The notes under the pieces were generated by a model. The model was given only the letters and a program-made list of their open reading frames with translations, was not told where the DNA came from and did no database searches. Positions 27,526-38,500 of a DNA stretch of 64,000 nt are shown in pieces (the stretch's first letter is position 1; each line of letters begins with the position of its first letter). The position numbers were made by a program, and so were the translations under genes. Source of the DNA: Galdieria partita (taxonomy: Eukaryota; Rhodophyta; Bangiophyceae; Galdieriales; Galdieriaceae); assembly GCA_025991245.1 (NCBI GenBank), contig BQMJ01000009.1, positions 124,001 through 188,000 of the forward strand, written 5' to 3'.

Positions 27526-29187
27526 ATGACGACATTATGGTCCAGTGCGGTTTCCGTGGTTCCTTCCGTATCTTCCGCTTCTAGTTATATCTATGATGAC
27601 GATGAAGAGCTACGTACTATTTTACTATCCTGTAAAAAGTACCGTGATACAATGGACATGGTCGTCCGTGCAGCAAAAGCTTACCGCAGGTCTCTTGGAG
27701 AATTGGCGGTTGCAGGAAAGGCGGCAGGAGAAGTATACACTTGCGTTGCGGAATTTGCAAAGTCAACGGTAAGGGACTAGCTTGGTGAAGGGGTAGGGTA
27801 CTTTGTTGAACTTACTTGGTGGGTCTCATAGTTTGAGGAAGAAAGAAGGCGTTCACATGCACACTCCATGTTCGGCACGAGAAGAGACACTTCGTCCGTT
27901 GTTTTTGAAGATGAAGCAGCAAGCACCAAATTTTTGTATCCTGAAAACATACGCAGCCTTTTGACCGTTTTGGGGGAAGCAGAGAAAAACGCACACGACG
28001 GTAAGTGAGAAGAAAATTGCACGAATTTATGATGGACACTGCGGACAAGGAACGACATTGTTCATGGAACGAGTAAGCAACCCTATCATCAGGGAAGGAA
28101 GAAGATTCCATGAAAAGTATATGGAGCTTCACCGATTGAAAGAACATTACAAGAATTGTAAGATGAGGTATTTGGAGGCTCAAAAGTCGTTGAACAAGGA
28201 GCTGTCAAAGCCGAAAACTTCCATGGAAGCTCAGGTCAAGGGTTGGGCAAAAGTGGACGAGCTGCGAAGAGAGTATAATAACATTTCTTCACATTTGTTG
28301 AGATTTGCAACGCAACTGGAACAAGAACACCACCAAGCACTTTTGGAACATGTAAGTGAAGAATTGGTTTAGAAACGCTCGGTAACTTATGCAGATAGGC
28401 TGGAGCGTTTATACTTCATCATTATGGAACTCTTTCTGCTTCCTTAGATGCTGTGAGGCCTGCTTTGAAACTTGTGAGAGAACAGTGGCTTTCAGGAGCT
28501 GTGGAGTTCCTTGGAGAGAGTGACGTTTTAGACGCTCGAAGCTTTCATGTAGCAGTGACGCCTCCATCGTCGGTATCGCCGAGCAGTGGAAACGTTCGTT
28601 CGTTGGAAGAACGTGTTGCACATTTGGAATCAGAAAATGATAGTTTACGTGATGAGTGCAAAAGTTGGAAAGAAACTGCACAAAAAAATGGATTGGAAAT
28701 ATCTGCGAAAGAGTCCATTATCGAGAAATTGAGGGAGGAGAACGAGAAACTTCGAAGTATTATATTCTCTTCAAATGCACCCTCTTCCAGAAAAACGAGT
28801 GATCTTTCCTTTCTTAGTAATAGCAGAGAGAGATCCATACAGGGAGCTGATTCTAAGGATGAGAGTAAACGAGATAATAATAAGGATTCTAGCAATAGTG
28901 AGTCATCAAAGCAGACTAGTAACCGAGTAGTTGTTGGTACCCGGCATGGACATAATTCCGTACCAGGTAGTTGGAAGGAAAGCCCTGCAGCTCTTATCTC
29001 ACAATATCAAGCGTACAAGGCATCAAGAAAGTCTAGTCGTAATGTTCAATTGCCAACTTCCTCCACAGGAAAGGATGTTAAAGACAGCAGTAATCATATG
29101 ATAGAAACTTCTGGCCTATCTGAGAAAAATGGAAAACTTTATGATCCTGGAATGATAAGTTCATATGGAGTCTTCGTAGATAAGTGA
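27526..29187 (+). CDS. BAR-domain-like coiled-coil protein with Ser-rich tail
   Basis: Four exons: 27526..27768, 27832..28000, 28050..28351, 28399..29187; introns of 63, 49 and 47 nt; about 500 residues. Residues ~140-270 show a BAR-type three-helix pattern: NPIIREGRRFHEKYMELHRLKEHYKNCKMRYLEAQ, then VDELRREYNNISSHLLRFATQLEQEHHQALLEH, then AGAFILHHYGTLSASLDAVRPAL. BAR domains sense or bend membranes as dimers. A second coiled coil (LEERVAHLESENDSLRDECKSWKE) and a long Ser/Lys-rich disordered tail follow. The first in-frame ATG (27526) is used because the open frame above begins with GTG; an upstream exon is possible. The specific subfamily is not clear. Confidence 0.7.
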
Positions 29188-29337
29188 CTTGCAACCTATG
29201 AAGAGATTGTATAGTAAGAGTATGAAAATTGTCACAATTGACAATATGATTGATTTCAGCATTTTGCTAATGAAAAGAAATTGTTTAAAGATTTTGTATT
29301 ATAATTGCTTCAAGTAAAGGTTTTTTGTTCGCTTGGT

Positions 29338-30110
29338 TTATTTGTGTTCTTGAAAGCCTACCAATATCATCCAGGCAACACCTGAGTAGAATAAAAATAC
29401 CGGATAAACTGCCAAAAGTTTCCGTCCTTGAGGTAACTTTACATCTGCGAAAAAGGCGGTGACAGCTTAAAAACAACGTTATTTTCATAAAATAAAGCCA
29501 TTCCACACGCACCCATAATAGACCAAATCAGCAAAAGAACTACAGTTACAAACCGGAGAATGACGGCAATCGCTGTTGGCAATACAGCCGTAAAAAAAAT
29601 ACAAAAAAACGCGCCAACAAGTAGAGGAAACACACAATACCCCAAGAGACAAACTCCCATAAAAAAAGAACTGGAGAACCTTTGTACAGTTATAGCAATA
29701 AGAATTTCACTTACACTGCGCCACCAAGTAACTGTGCATTCAGAGTGACTATAAAGGAACCACACCATATGATTAGAAACACCAGGGAGAAGATCAAACT
29801 GGCATCTTCACTTGCTTCTACACTAAGCACCGTGGCAAGGGTCATACAAATAAATAAAGGGCCCCAGAGATCCCAATCTCTCAGCTCCGCTTGCATTTCT
29901 ACCTTTCCAAAAGTTAACCCAAGCAAGAGAAAGGAGTCAAGTGCTTACAGCGGTAACCTTCGGGAGTATGACTAGCTTCAATCTTCGACCAATCTAAACC
30001 AAGAGTAAACAAAAAAGCATTTACAAGACTATGTGACAAACCAGTCCGAGATCTCTCTTTATGGTGTTCCATACAGGTTCGTCCAAAGTGGACTCGTGTA
30101 GAGTATCCAT
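29338..30110 (-). CDS. YIPF6: YIP1-domain Golgi membrane protein, YIPF6 type
   Basis: Five exons on the minus strand: 30110..30042, 29993..29949, 29902..29715, 29670..29513, 29465..29338; introns 44-48 nt; 195 residues. The family order is clear: STLDEPVWNTIKRDLGLIGRRLKLVILP, then LRDWDLWGPLFICMTLATVLS, VFLIIWCGSFIVTLNAQLLGG, FFMGVCLLGYCVFPLLVGAFF, and the end RKLLAVYPVFLFYSGVAWMILVGF. Five hydrophobic spans are visible. YIPF proteins sit in ER-Golgi membranes and bind Rab GTPases. The N-terminus before LDEPVW is short (9 residues), so an upstream exon may be missing. The start is 122 bp from the divergent gene at 30233. Confidence 0.93.
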
Positions 30111-30232
30111 GCTGGTTGCTGTAAATCTTCCTCTTTCTGAAAATCAATGAAGGACTTGATTTCCCCATTTCCATTGGCTGCAATCCTTCCCAGCTAAAGA
30201 GAACTTGCCTTTGGGTAGTGATACAACTTTTC

Positions 30233-30640
30233 ATGACGACAAATGCACAGCTGTCGTCTCCGTCGGTTGGGTTTTTAAAAAGTTGTTCTTGTTCGTGGAG
30301 TTGTACTGGAAACAAATATATTTGGAAGAAGATTGACGAGCGCACAACTCGATGTTCACACCGACGACGTCATAGCTATTTGGCGAATAGACGCTTGGTG
30401 ACTTCTGTGATAAAGGATTCGGAACTAGGAGATGTAGAAAGTTTAGAACCTCCTGCAGATAAAGTCGAAATAGCCGTCAAGCAACTTGATGATTTGACTA
30501 CCAAGTATCTATCGAGTATCTGTGGAGACGACTTTGGTTTGGCTGTAGAACGGACTCTGTTGACCCTGAGAAAGACGCTAGACATAAAAGATTTTGATAA
30601 AATATTTGATAGAAAGAATCCCTTTATAGGAGAACTGTGA
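30233..30640 (+). CDS. Hypothetical protein, possible plastid or mitochondrial import
   Basis: Single exon, 135 residues from the first in-frame ATG. Not recognised. The first 55 residues are rich in Ser, Cys, Arg and His with no acid cluster (MTTNAQLSSPSVGFLKSCSCSW, then RCSHRRRHSYLANRRL), like an organelle-targeting leader. The remaining 80 form a compact acidic helical domain (PADKVEIAVKQLDDLTTKYLSS, GLAVERTLLTLRKTLDIKDFDKIF) ending in NPFIGEL. It shares a 122-bp divergent promoter region with YIPF6. Confidence 0.6.
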   Translation: MTTNAQLSSPSVGFLKSCSCSWSCTGNKYIWKKIDERTTRCSHRRRHSYLANRRLVTSVIKDSELGDVESLEPPADKVEIAVKQLDDLTTKYLSSICGDDFGLAVERTLLTLRKTLDIKDFDKIFDRKNPFIGEL

Positions 30641-30810
30641 TAACATTGACGTTCTTATTTGTTTGTAACGTTCGGCTTTTTCAGTATTTATGTATGATTC
30701 TATTCAATGCAAGAACGCCGTTGAGATAGCGTCAATGTAAACGAGGTGGTCAAACTTGATAAAACTTTCAAGAGTCATTACACGTATAATCATTTTTTCT
30801 CCCCAAATTT

Positions 30811-30839
30811 TTGGCGCCATCTTTCCACTCTTTGGCGCC
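30811..30839 (+). promoter_or_regulatory. Two E2F-like palindromes before the TBCC start
   Basis: TTTTTGGCGCC (GGCGCC at 30813-30818) and TTTGGCGCC (GGCGCC at 30834-30839) lie 21 bp apart, about two helical turns, and the second is followed at once by the ATG. Both match the E2F core TTTSGCGC. Function is inferred. Confidence 0.5.
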
Positions 30840-31759
30840 ATGTCTACAGAGTCTCTTTTTGATAGAATGCAAACGAGAGTCAAAAGTTTACAACGAGAAA
30901 TACAAAAACTTCTCGAATGTGAGAAAACTGAGCAAATGAAAACCATTGGAAACCTGGAATCAAGTTTTATATCTCTCTGTCAGGAAACTTCCTTGAATCA
31001 ACGTCATTTGACTGCATACGAGAAAAGAAAGATGAATGTATCCTTGAATGGACTGCAGGAGGGACTTGAACATATCAAGTACAAGTTGAAACCACACAAC
31101 AAACTGCGTTGGGATATTGCTGGGAAAGAAAAAGCTACACAAGAGGAACAAAAAGTACCGGAAGACAAGGTTCCCAGCGCGCAGCAGATAGAAACCGTCT
31201 CTGATGAAAGTGCATTGGTTGTCTTCGAAAACCTCATTGATAAAACTAGTAACGTCACTAGTTGTCTTGGTAACACTGACAACCGTGGATTAGACGTTCG
31301 CTTTCTCAACTGCAACAACTGTTGTTTGTATTTGAATAGCTGGATAAGAGACTGCCAAGTGAAGGGAATGGCAAACTGCAAAGTTATGATAGGTCCCGTG
31401 CAAACGGCAGCATATGTCCAAGAATGCACAGACTGCGTTATATATGTTGCTGCCCAACAAGTCAGAATACACGACTGTCAGAGATGTGTCCTTCGTGTCC
31501 AGTCCAAACAAGGTTCAATATTGGAGCGCTCGAAGGATATCGTTTTTGGTCCGTATAACTACCAGTATCCCGGAATCGAGGTAAGAGCATCTTTCTCTTC
31601 TGGCAACGAGTTTTAAGCCCATAGTAGGAAGATTTCCAAAAAGTGGGTCTGTATTGTGAAAAGGATAGTTGGAAGAAAGTTCGTGATTTTCAATTTTTTT
31701 CAAATCGAAAGGAACAACATTGGAGGCTGATGGAAGAAAGTGGCGACGACTCGTCTTGA
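30840..31759 (+). CDS. TBCC: Tubulin-binding cofactor C
   Basis: Two exons, 30840..31580 and 31628..31759, intron 47 nt; 290 residues. TBCC is the GTPase-activating factor that releases folded alpha/beta-tubulin from the cofactor D/E complex. The N-terminal half is a spectrin-like helical domain (residues 1-110). The C-terminal C-CAP/TBCC beta-helix has the repeating pattern FLNCNNCCLYLNSWIRDCQVKGMANCKVMIGPVQTAAYVQECTDC, then HDCQRCVLRVQSKQGSILERSKDIVFGPYNYQYPGIE, continued after splicing by EDFQKVGLYCEKDSWKKVRDFQF. The usual Q-rich GAP loop reads VYVAAQQVRIHDC with Gln but the catalytic Arg appears as QQVRIHDC. The stop is 33 bp from the next ATG. Confidence 0.92.
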
Positions 31760-31792
31760 TTGAAATGAGCGTCGTTGAATCCGAAATGAAAG

Positions 31793-32749
31793 ATGGGCAT
31801 TGAAGGAACTCCTTTGTTTTTTTGCTGTGAGAGTTTACTATGTCATAGAAGACCGTCAACACGGAATCTTTCGGTTTTGTATTCAAGAAAAAGAATCACC
31901 TTGAATCGTTGGAGAATAAATCTTCGTTCATCTATGGCGGAAAAACTACAAAATACCCCACCAGTAACTGGAGAACCATCTGTCTTTTGTTATGGAGGAG
32001 CTTCAGCTTTCGGGGTAGAAATTACTCGTCGATTTACTGAAGGAGGACGTGGAGTGGTTTCAGTGGATTCTGCAGAAGGCAGTCGTCAATGTACAGAGTC
32101 AGTTTGCTTTCCTCCCGGTGCAACTTGCAAGGCTCAAGTGGACATTGCTGTTCGAACATTGGAGAAGCATGGCTTAGCAGACCATCGATTTGGTCTGATG
32201 GTAAATGCGTCTCTTGGCTGGACAACGGGTTCAATAACGGACGACAATTTGTTTGATTCTGTTGATTTTATGCATCGATCGAATGTGGAAACTTCCCTAG
32301 TTCTTGCGAAGCTTGCTTCACGCTTTTTAGCTCCTGGAGGGTTGTTGATATTTATGGGTAGTGCAGTTGCTTTGACTCCAACTCCAGATATGATTGCGTA
32401 TAGTTTGGCAAAGGCAGCAGTTCATCAACTTGTTATGGATTTATCTGGAGAAGTAGGCAGAGCACTCCCACGTAGTAGTTCTGTCATTGGTTTAGTTCCA
32501 GTTGTTCTAGATACACCGTTTCATCGAGCTGAGAACAATGGCTTTGCAGGTGAAGATTGGACACCATGTGACGTTATTGCAGAGAAGTTATGGGAATGGT
32601 CCAATCAGTTACCCAATAAGCGCCCTAAGAATGGCTCGTTGATTTCCGTAACCACGCATACAATGGATAATCAACGTGGAAGTAAAGAGCAGCGAACCCT
32701 TTTTAGGACTATCAAAACGGATAACTTTGTACAAACCAATCTACTTTAA
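31793..32749 (+). CDS. QDPR: Dihydropteridine reductase-like SDR (QDPR) with N-terminal extension
   Basis: Single exon, 318 residues. After a 47-residue basic leader (LLCHRRPSTRNLSVLYSRKRITLNRWRINLRSS) that resembles an organelle presequence, the body is a close QDPR match: VFCYGGASAFGVEITRRF, the HRSNVETSLVLAKLASRFLAPGGLLIFMGSAVALTPTPDMIAYSLAKAAVHQL segment with the YxxxK pair, and PVVLDTPFHRAEN..EDWTPCDVIAEKLWEW. QDPR reduces quinonoid dihydropterin with NADH and so recycles tetrahydropterin cofactors. The first Gly motif reads YGGASAFG rather than the common GGxGALG. A start at MAEKL (residue 48) would give a cytosolic form. Gene spacing to TBCC is only 33 bp. Confidence 0.85.
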   Translation: MGIEGTPLFFCCESLLCHRRPSTRNLSVLYSRKRITLNRWRINLRSSMAEKLQNTPPVTGEPSVFCYGGASAFGVEITRRFTEGGRGVVSVDSAEGSRQCTESVCFPPGATCKAQVDIAVRTLEKHGLADHRFGLMVNASLGWTTGSITDDNLFDSVDFMHRSNVETSLVLAKLASRFLAPGGLLIFMGSAVALTPTPDMIAYSLAKAAVHQLVMDLSGEVGRALPRSSSVIGLVPVVLDTPFHRAENNGFAGEDWTPCDVIAEKLWEWSNQLPNKRPKNGSLISVTTHTMDNQRGSKEQRTLFRTIKTDNFVQTNLL

Positions 32750-32837
32750 GCTATAAATACCACAAGTTTTTCTGATGATCCAGTCTTTGAACGATTTCTA
32801 CTCATTACATTCCAATGGCTGACCAAGAAATGGATCA

Positions 32838-34168
32838 ATGACACAAACTTCCAAAAGACGCACTGTATTTGTTCTGATAGACGGTTTAGGTGACGTCAAT
32901 ATCGATTGCCTTGAAAACCAAACACCTCTTGCGTATGCCAAAACGCCCAACATGGACAGTTTAGCAGCAAATGGTGTTTGTGGCTTGATGGATCCCGTAC
33001 AAGTTGGACTCGCTTGTGGCTCAGACACTGCACATCTCTCTATCTTTGGTTATGACCCTCGAGTTTATTACAGAGGAAGAGGTGCATTTGAGACGATGGG
33101 TTCAGGTCTATATATGGATGTAGGGGATATTGGTTTCAAGTGCAATTTTGCTGTATATGATCCTGAGACGGGCATCGTTCAGAAGAGACGAGCAGATCGC
33201 GAGTTTGGTTCGTGGGGGCGGTCATTGTGTGACTATTTAAATGAACATATCCAACTTTGTGATTTTCCTAGACATACTGTGACCTTTCAATATGCAACTG
33301 AACACCGTTGTGGGGTTCGTATCAAAGGTCCTGGGTTATCGGATGAGATTAGCGATACAGTAAGTGAGATAGGTTTTATTAGAGATTATTGATCATCATT
33401 TTGGTTGAGTAGGATCCATTAAAGGATGGTTTACCTCTGAAGACAAGCGTTGCGTTGACATCGAGTAGGGAGGCCCAACAAACGGCAGTTGTTGTGAACC
33501 AACTTTCGAAAGCAGTGCACGAGGCATTGGAAGCACATCCTTTGATAATAGAAAGAAAGAAACGAGGTCTTTCTTATACGAATATTGTTTTATTTCGAGG
33601 TTGTGGACGACGCGTCGATTTGAAGAGTTTTCGTGAAAAGTATGGATTGCGAGCTTTTGCTATTGCACCTACCAAGATTATTGCAGGTTTGACACTTTGT
33701 TTGGGTATGGAGTTGGTTCCTGCACCGGGTGCTACTGGTGATTATGATACGGATCTTCTTTCGAAAGCCCGAACCTGTGTAGAATGGATGAGAAAAGAAG
33801 AGGACTATGACTTTGGGTTTATTCATGTCAAAGCTGTTGACGATACAGGACACGATGGTTGGTTGCAAGGGAAATGTATGTTTCTAGAGAAGATTGATGA
33901 AATGATACATTTCTTATTAGAGCAGTTGGGAGAGTCTTGCGTCAATTTGGTAGTGACAGGAGACCATTCTACTCCAGTTACTCACAAGGACCATAGTTTG
34001 CAACCCGTTCCTTTTGTACTTTGTCCATTGCCTTTTGGATCTCTTTCATCGGATTGGCCAATAGGAAACATAACTAAATTTTCTGAAATAGATGCAGGAT
34101 TTGGTTTATTAGGTCGATTCACCGGAGATCAAGTAATGCCCATTATTCAGTATTTTCAACTCGTCTAA
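32838..34168 (+). CDS. Cofactor-independent phosphoglycerate mutase, archaeal (ApgM) type
   Basis: Two exons, 32838..33359 and 33413..34168, intron 53 nt; 425 residues. The alkaline-phosphatase-fold motifs of ApgM are present: FVLIDGLGD (metal), LACGSDTAHLSIFGYDP (nucleophile Ser), RGAFETMGSGL, FGFIHVKAVDDTGHDG (metal), and VVTGDHSTPVTHKDHSLQPVPFVL (metal His/Asp). The enzyme interconverts 3- and 2-phosphoglycerate; some relatives act on other phosphosugars. No targeting signal is seen, so cytosolic glycolysis is likely. Green plants use the longer, different iPGM family, so this archaeal/bacterial type in a eukaryote is notable. Confidence 0.88.
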
Positions 34169-34239
34169 ATGCCAAAGTTGCTGGAATGAACTAGTTCAAA
34201 ATGAAATGTTGAATTTTTCAGTTGAATCCATTTGAGTTA

Positions 34240-36320
34240 TCATGAACTAGTCGCCAGTGGAGCAGAAGCTTGAACAATTTGTGGATAAAGGTTCAACGAA
34301 CGTCTCACAGGGCGCTTTGGCTTGATTTGAGCAAGTTTCATAAAGGCAAGCATTTGTTGAGGAATTCTATCCATATCACTCAACCATAAGAAATGAAATG
34401 TGCATCATCTCTTTCACTTACTCTGCTAAAACTTTGCGCATAGCAAGATTGGAGTAACTCCCTCCAGTGTTATTACTAAATTGGCGATAAGGAACAAACT
34501 GAAGAATCGGACGCTCCAACTGGTAACAACTTTTCAACGAATCCTATCAAAAGAATAAAAGACAACCATAAAGTGTTGAGGAATAACTAACCATATCCTT
34601 AAAATCGTCACTTCCTATTCCAATGATAACGATCGATAAAGGAGCTGATTGAGAAGCTCTTTTAATTTCTTCCGTAGTTGCGTGAATATCTGAAATGGCA
34701 CCATCTGTTAAAATAAACAATACCAAGTAACGAGCATGATCGGTGGCTTGAAACTGTTCTATTGCCATATTTGTCGATGTTTTGATCACTTCAGAAAGTA
34801 CAGTGGGACCTACCAACAATCAATCAACTGCCAAAGAAATATCAAACTAGCTACCATGTAATTCAATAGTTCCCAACATGCTATGATAACCAGCAATAAC
34901 ATCTTCCAATCCTCGGAAATAGGGATTCCTTTCATCCAATGTCAAAGGGAAACAATGATGCGTCTTTTCATGTGGAGGCAATTTAGCACCGAATCCAAAA
35001 CAAGCAATCTTTTCCTCTATTTGATAAGCTAATAAAATATTAGCAATCTCTCGAATAGCTCTTTCGTATTCGTTCATTCTACTCGCATCACCACAGTAAT
35101 GTAATGTGCCAGGTTGTTTGGGGTTTCCATTGGAAGCTGTAAAGTCAATAGCAAAAATCATTCGCAATTCACAACCTCCAACTATATAATCCAAAAATGT
35201 ACGAAGTGTATGCATACGAAGCGGAGATAACAAAACTATGTAACCAGGAGGTGAAGGATGATCGGGATGAGCTGATTGTAAAGGGAAGATTGCGTTGGGT
35301 TGTTGACTGGATAAAAATTTCTGACTGGTCGAAAAGTTTCCTATTGGAGAGCGTTGTCCTGTTTTCTTCAAATGGATGACCTCCAACAAAAGAGGCAAGT
35401 CGACGTTGCCTCGATTGAGATCTTCTTGAAACAAATCCAAACGACCAAAATCAAACATATTCCTTTGCAAACCAGTATTTTTGGTTAAAGAGTGAAAAAT
35501 GTTTTCTTCTTTGACAGGCTCTGTTTCATATATGACTTCCCATAAAGTCTCGTCTCCACAAGGACCCAAGTTACTGGACATTTCGTTAGTAGCCAATTCA
35601 TGTTGATAGGACCTTCGGAGAATAAGAATAGGACGAATGCTTCCAAAAATACCGGAAGGCTTTCTCAGTTTCGCTGCAGCCAAGTGCAAAGATACAATAC
35701 TCTTTACGTATTTGGGTTCTACTGCTGTTATCTCCAACATGGGCTCTTCTTTACCAACTAAAGGCTCTTGAAGAGCGAGTGGCAATAGTGCTATGCAACC
35801 AAAACGCACCAATAACTAGAGTACAATAAACCTAGCTTTTGTTTTCATTAGAAGACTTTACTTACTTGTCCTACTGATATCCATTGTTCTCCCCATAGTT
35901 GTCTTTGAGAGTCTGCAAATACATTGGTTTGGTCTCTTTGTCTGAATACTTGAATATACAGGGTTTGAGTATCTTCAAAAGTATAACTCAACTCCACACT
36001 ATTATGAAACCACAACTCGGAGTCTGAAGGTAAAGCTTCTGTTCTACCCATTTCTTTTCTCTTTCGAGTAGAAAGCGACATAAACTGGGTAGTTTCTTCA
36101 GGTACTGTTTCGTGTACCACAATATAAAGACAATGGGACGAGTCTATTCCCTTGTCAACAAACTCTCTCTTTTTTAGTTAAAGATATACATCTACTTGCC
36201 TTGAGGTACATTACGAAGAGAAAAAGTGAGTATTAGCTTTGTTTTGTTGGCGTCTTTCAACTTGAAAGCCGTTTTGACTTGTTTTGTGTTGGTTCGGTTG
36301 TTGGTTTCCTTCAATGACAT
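34240..36320 (-). CDS. Copine (C2 domains plus VWA copine domain)
   Basis: Six exons on the minus strand: 36320..36210, 36168..35866, 35815..34855, 34809..34592, 34543..34422, 34366..34240; introns 41-55 nt; about 613 residues. The C-terminal half is diagnostic: MIFAIDFTASNGNPKQPGTLHY with the MIDAS-type DxTxS, YERAIREIANILLAYQIEEKIACFGFGAKLPP, ILTDGAISDIHATTEEIKRASQSAPLSIVIIGIGSDDFKDM, and PQQMLAFMKLAQIKPKRP. Two degenerate C2 domains occupy residues 15-290. Copines bind membranes in a calcium-dependent way. The first intron boundary is ambiguous: GTACCTC (used here, 41 nt) or a GC donor just downstream. In the C2 domains several calcium Asp residues are not obvious. The start is the first in-frame ATG. 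Confidence 0.9.
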
Positions 36321-36472
36321 GACACACAAACATCCAATGGAATATCCAAACAGTTGCTCATACAAAATACTATTCGACTCGTTCAAATAAGATCGAATAG
36401 GATAAATAGCATTTTTTTACTCATCGCCAATGAAATACTCTTTTCATCGAAAATATTATTTTGCGCCTTCAC

Positions 36473-38427
36473 ATGTCGCCATCTTCCACTCTTTCTTGGC
36501 AACAACTAGAAACCACCAACCCTATTGAAACAACCCAGGAAAAGATGGACACAAATTTAGAAACAAGTTCACAAATAACAAACCAGTCTTGCCCTCACCA
36601 AAAGACTTTGACTAGAGGAGGCAAGAGAGAAGTACATTGGGCCATACAAACTGCGGTGACTATGTTCACATATCAGTGGAACAACTTGCAACAACCGCTT
36701 ATGCTGTGTTGTTGTAATGTAAGAAACCCACACATCTGTTTTATTGACGGCTTTTTATGTTTATCCTGTGTATATCTTTTGTGTAGAGAAGAAAGCCATG
36801 TAGTGGAACACAGCCAATTCTCTGGCCATTATTTGTTTTTCGATATGTGCTTTTTGAGAATTTATTGTTGCTTTTGCAAGAAATATGTAGCTGATAGATT
36901 GTCTTCCTCTATTATTTCTTCTGTTTGTAGGTTGGATTGGACAAATAAGACTCGTCAAGTTTTGAAAAAAGCATCGCTACCACCTAGTGTGAAGAGACAA
37001 CTTCAATGGATACCGTCTCAACAAGAGTTGAAGTGGATTAGAGAGTTTTCAGTATCTCCGGGTGAAGAAGAATCTACTCTGTTTCCTCATCCGGGGTTAT
37101 GTGGTTTGCTTAATTTAGGAAATTCATGTTATATGAATTCCATTTTACAAGTGATGTTACACACCTCACCTTTGAAGCAATATTTTTTATCCGATTATCA
37201 TCGTTCTAGTAAGTGCAATCATGTTTTTCATTTGGAGTCATACCAACACACTGGTAATCCATAGATTGCTCATTTTCAAGAAACATTCAAGAATGTGCAG
37301 CATGTGCTTTGGATGATTTGTTTATGAAAGGATTTCAAGAAAGTTTTGAAAAGGATTTACCGGAAAGGGAAGCGTTGTCGCCTCAATTTATTTTAGAGAT
37401 AATTTGGAGACATTGTGATTCATTGGCCAGTTATGCACAACATGATGCACACGAGTTTTTTATCACCTTTGTAAATGTTCTTCGACAACATATTTGTGGA
37501 GATGGCGGGTTGCCCAAGAAAGAAAGTGATGAAATGAAACTCAATGGAAAGAAAATCATTGATCATTTATTTTCTGGAGTTATTGAGTCTCATGTTTATT
37601 GTGGTAGTTGCAAACGTTATTCGGCCACTTTGGAGGACTATTTTGACATCTCTTTGGATTTGAACAATGCTAGTCAAGTTGAGAAGGAAGAGATGGAATG
37701 CAATGAAAGTATTCGTACTTTGCAAGAATGTTTGACTTATTTCACCAGTCCAGAAGAATTAGATAATGGTATCACACGATATTGTGATTATTGTCAACAA
37801 AACACATCATTTTATAAGAGAGTTGCTATTCAAAGGTTACCTCAAATATTATGTTTTCATCTCAAGCGTTTTCAACATGGATTGGATGGAAAAGGAGTTT
37901 CTTCAAAAGTAGAGTCGGAAATTGGATTTCCTATTCATAGTTTGGATATGTCACGTTATATTTCCTCACGAATACTTGGAGGAAACCAATTATCTCAGAG
38001 TTCGATTCCTCCTGAAAGGGAGAGTGAAAATGCTGTAGAGTTTGTAAGCAACGGAAAACAACAAGTTGAGGTATCATCTATGAAGAATGAGTTAACTTTA
38101 TTAGAAACAAAGGAATCCTCGTGCAATCACTCAACCAAAGACCCATTGCAAAGAGAAGAGGTGAATTGTTGCCCCAATATGAGTAAAACGTGGAATGTCC
38201 AAAGTGACAATGAACCTTTTCAAGAGGAAATATTTTATGATTTGTATGCTGTTGTGAATCATATTGGAAAGATAGACCACGGACATTACATTACTTTGAT
38301 AAGGGAACAGAATAGTTGGTTTAAATGCGATGATGAAGTTGTTAGTTTGGATTCATTTTCTACATCAAGTGATGCACATAGTTCTCAAGCCTATTTATTG
38401 TTTTATATCTCTCGAAAATATCGATAA
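36473..38427 (+). CDS. Ubiquitin-specific protease with ZnF-UBP domain (USP22/Ubp8 type)
   Basis: Two exons, 36473..37208 and 37265..38427, intron 56 nt; 632 residues. Residues ~85-150 form a ZnF-UBP finger ([36 protein letters not shown], then [11 protein letters not shown]). The USP catalytic core follows: Cys box [19 protein letters not shown], CxxC pairs YCGSCKRY and YCDYCQQN, and the His box [19 protein letters not shown]. Splicing restores [19 protein letters not shown] finger plus this core is the layout of the SAGA deubiquitinase Ubp8/USP22, which removes ubiquitin from H2B; that assignment is probable, not proved. An insert of about 90 residues without conservation lies between the two catalytic halves (residues ~475-560). 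Confidence 0.85.
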
Positions 38428-38500
38428 AAACAAGTTCCTTTTGTCTATTTATGTGTTTGTCAAGAGATCGAGAGACAAACCTCGTGGAATCCCCAAAATA

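Noticed and set aside
27777-28183. Minus-strand frames over the BAR-like gene
   Set aside because: Antisense shadows. The plus-strand exons join in phase and give a coherent coiled-coil protein.
36719-36786. GTAAG...GTGTAG segment in the USP gene that looks like a 68-nt intron
   Set aside because: Its removal would shift the frame and delete zinc-finger residues (CLSC and the following Cys). Reading through keeps a complete ZnF-UBP domain.
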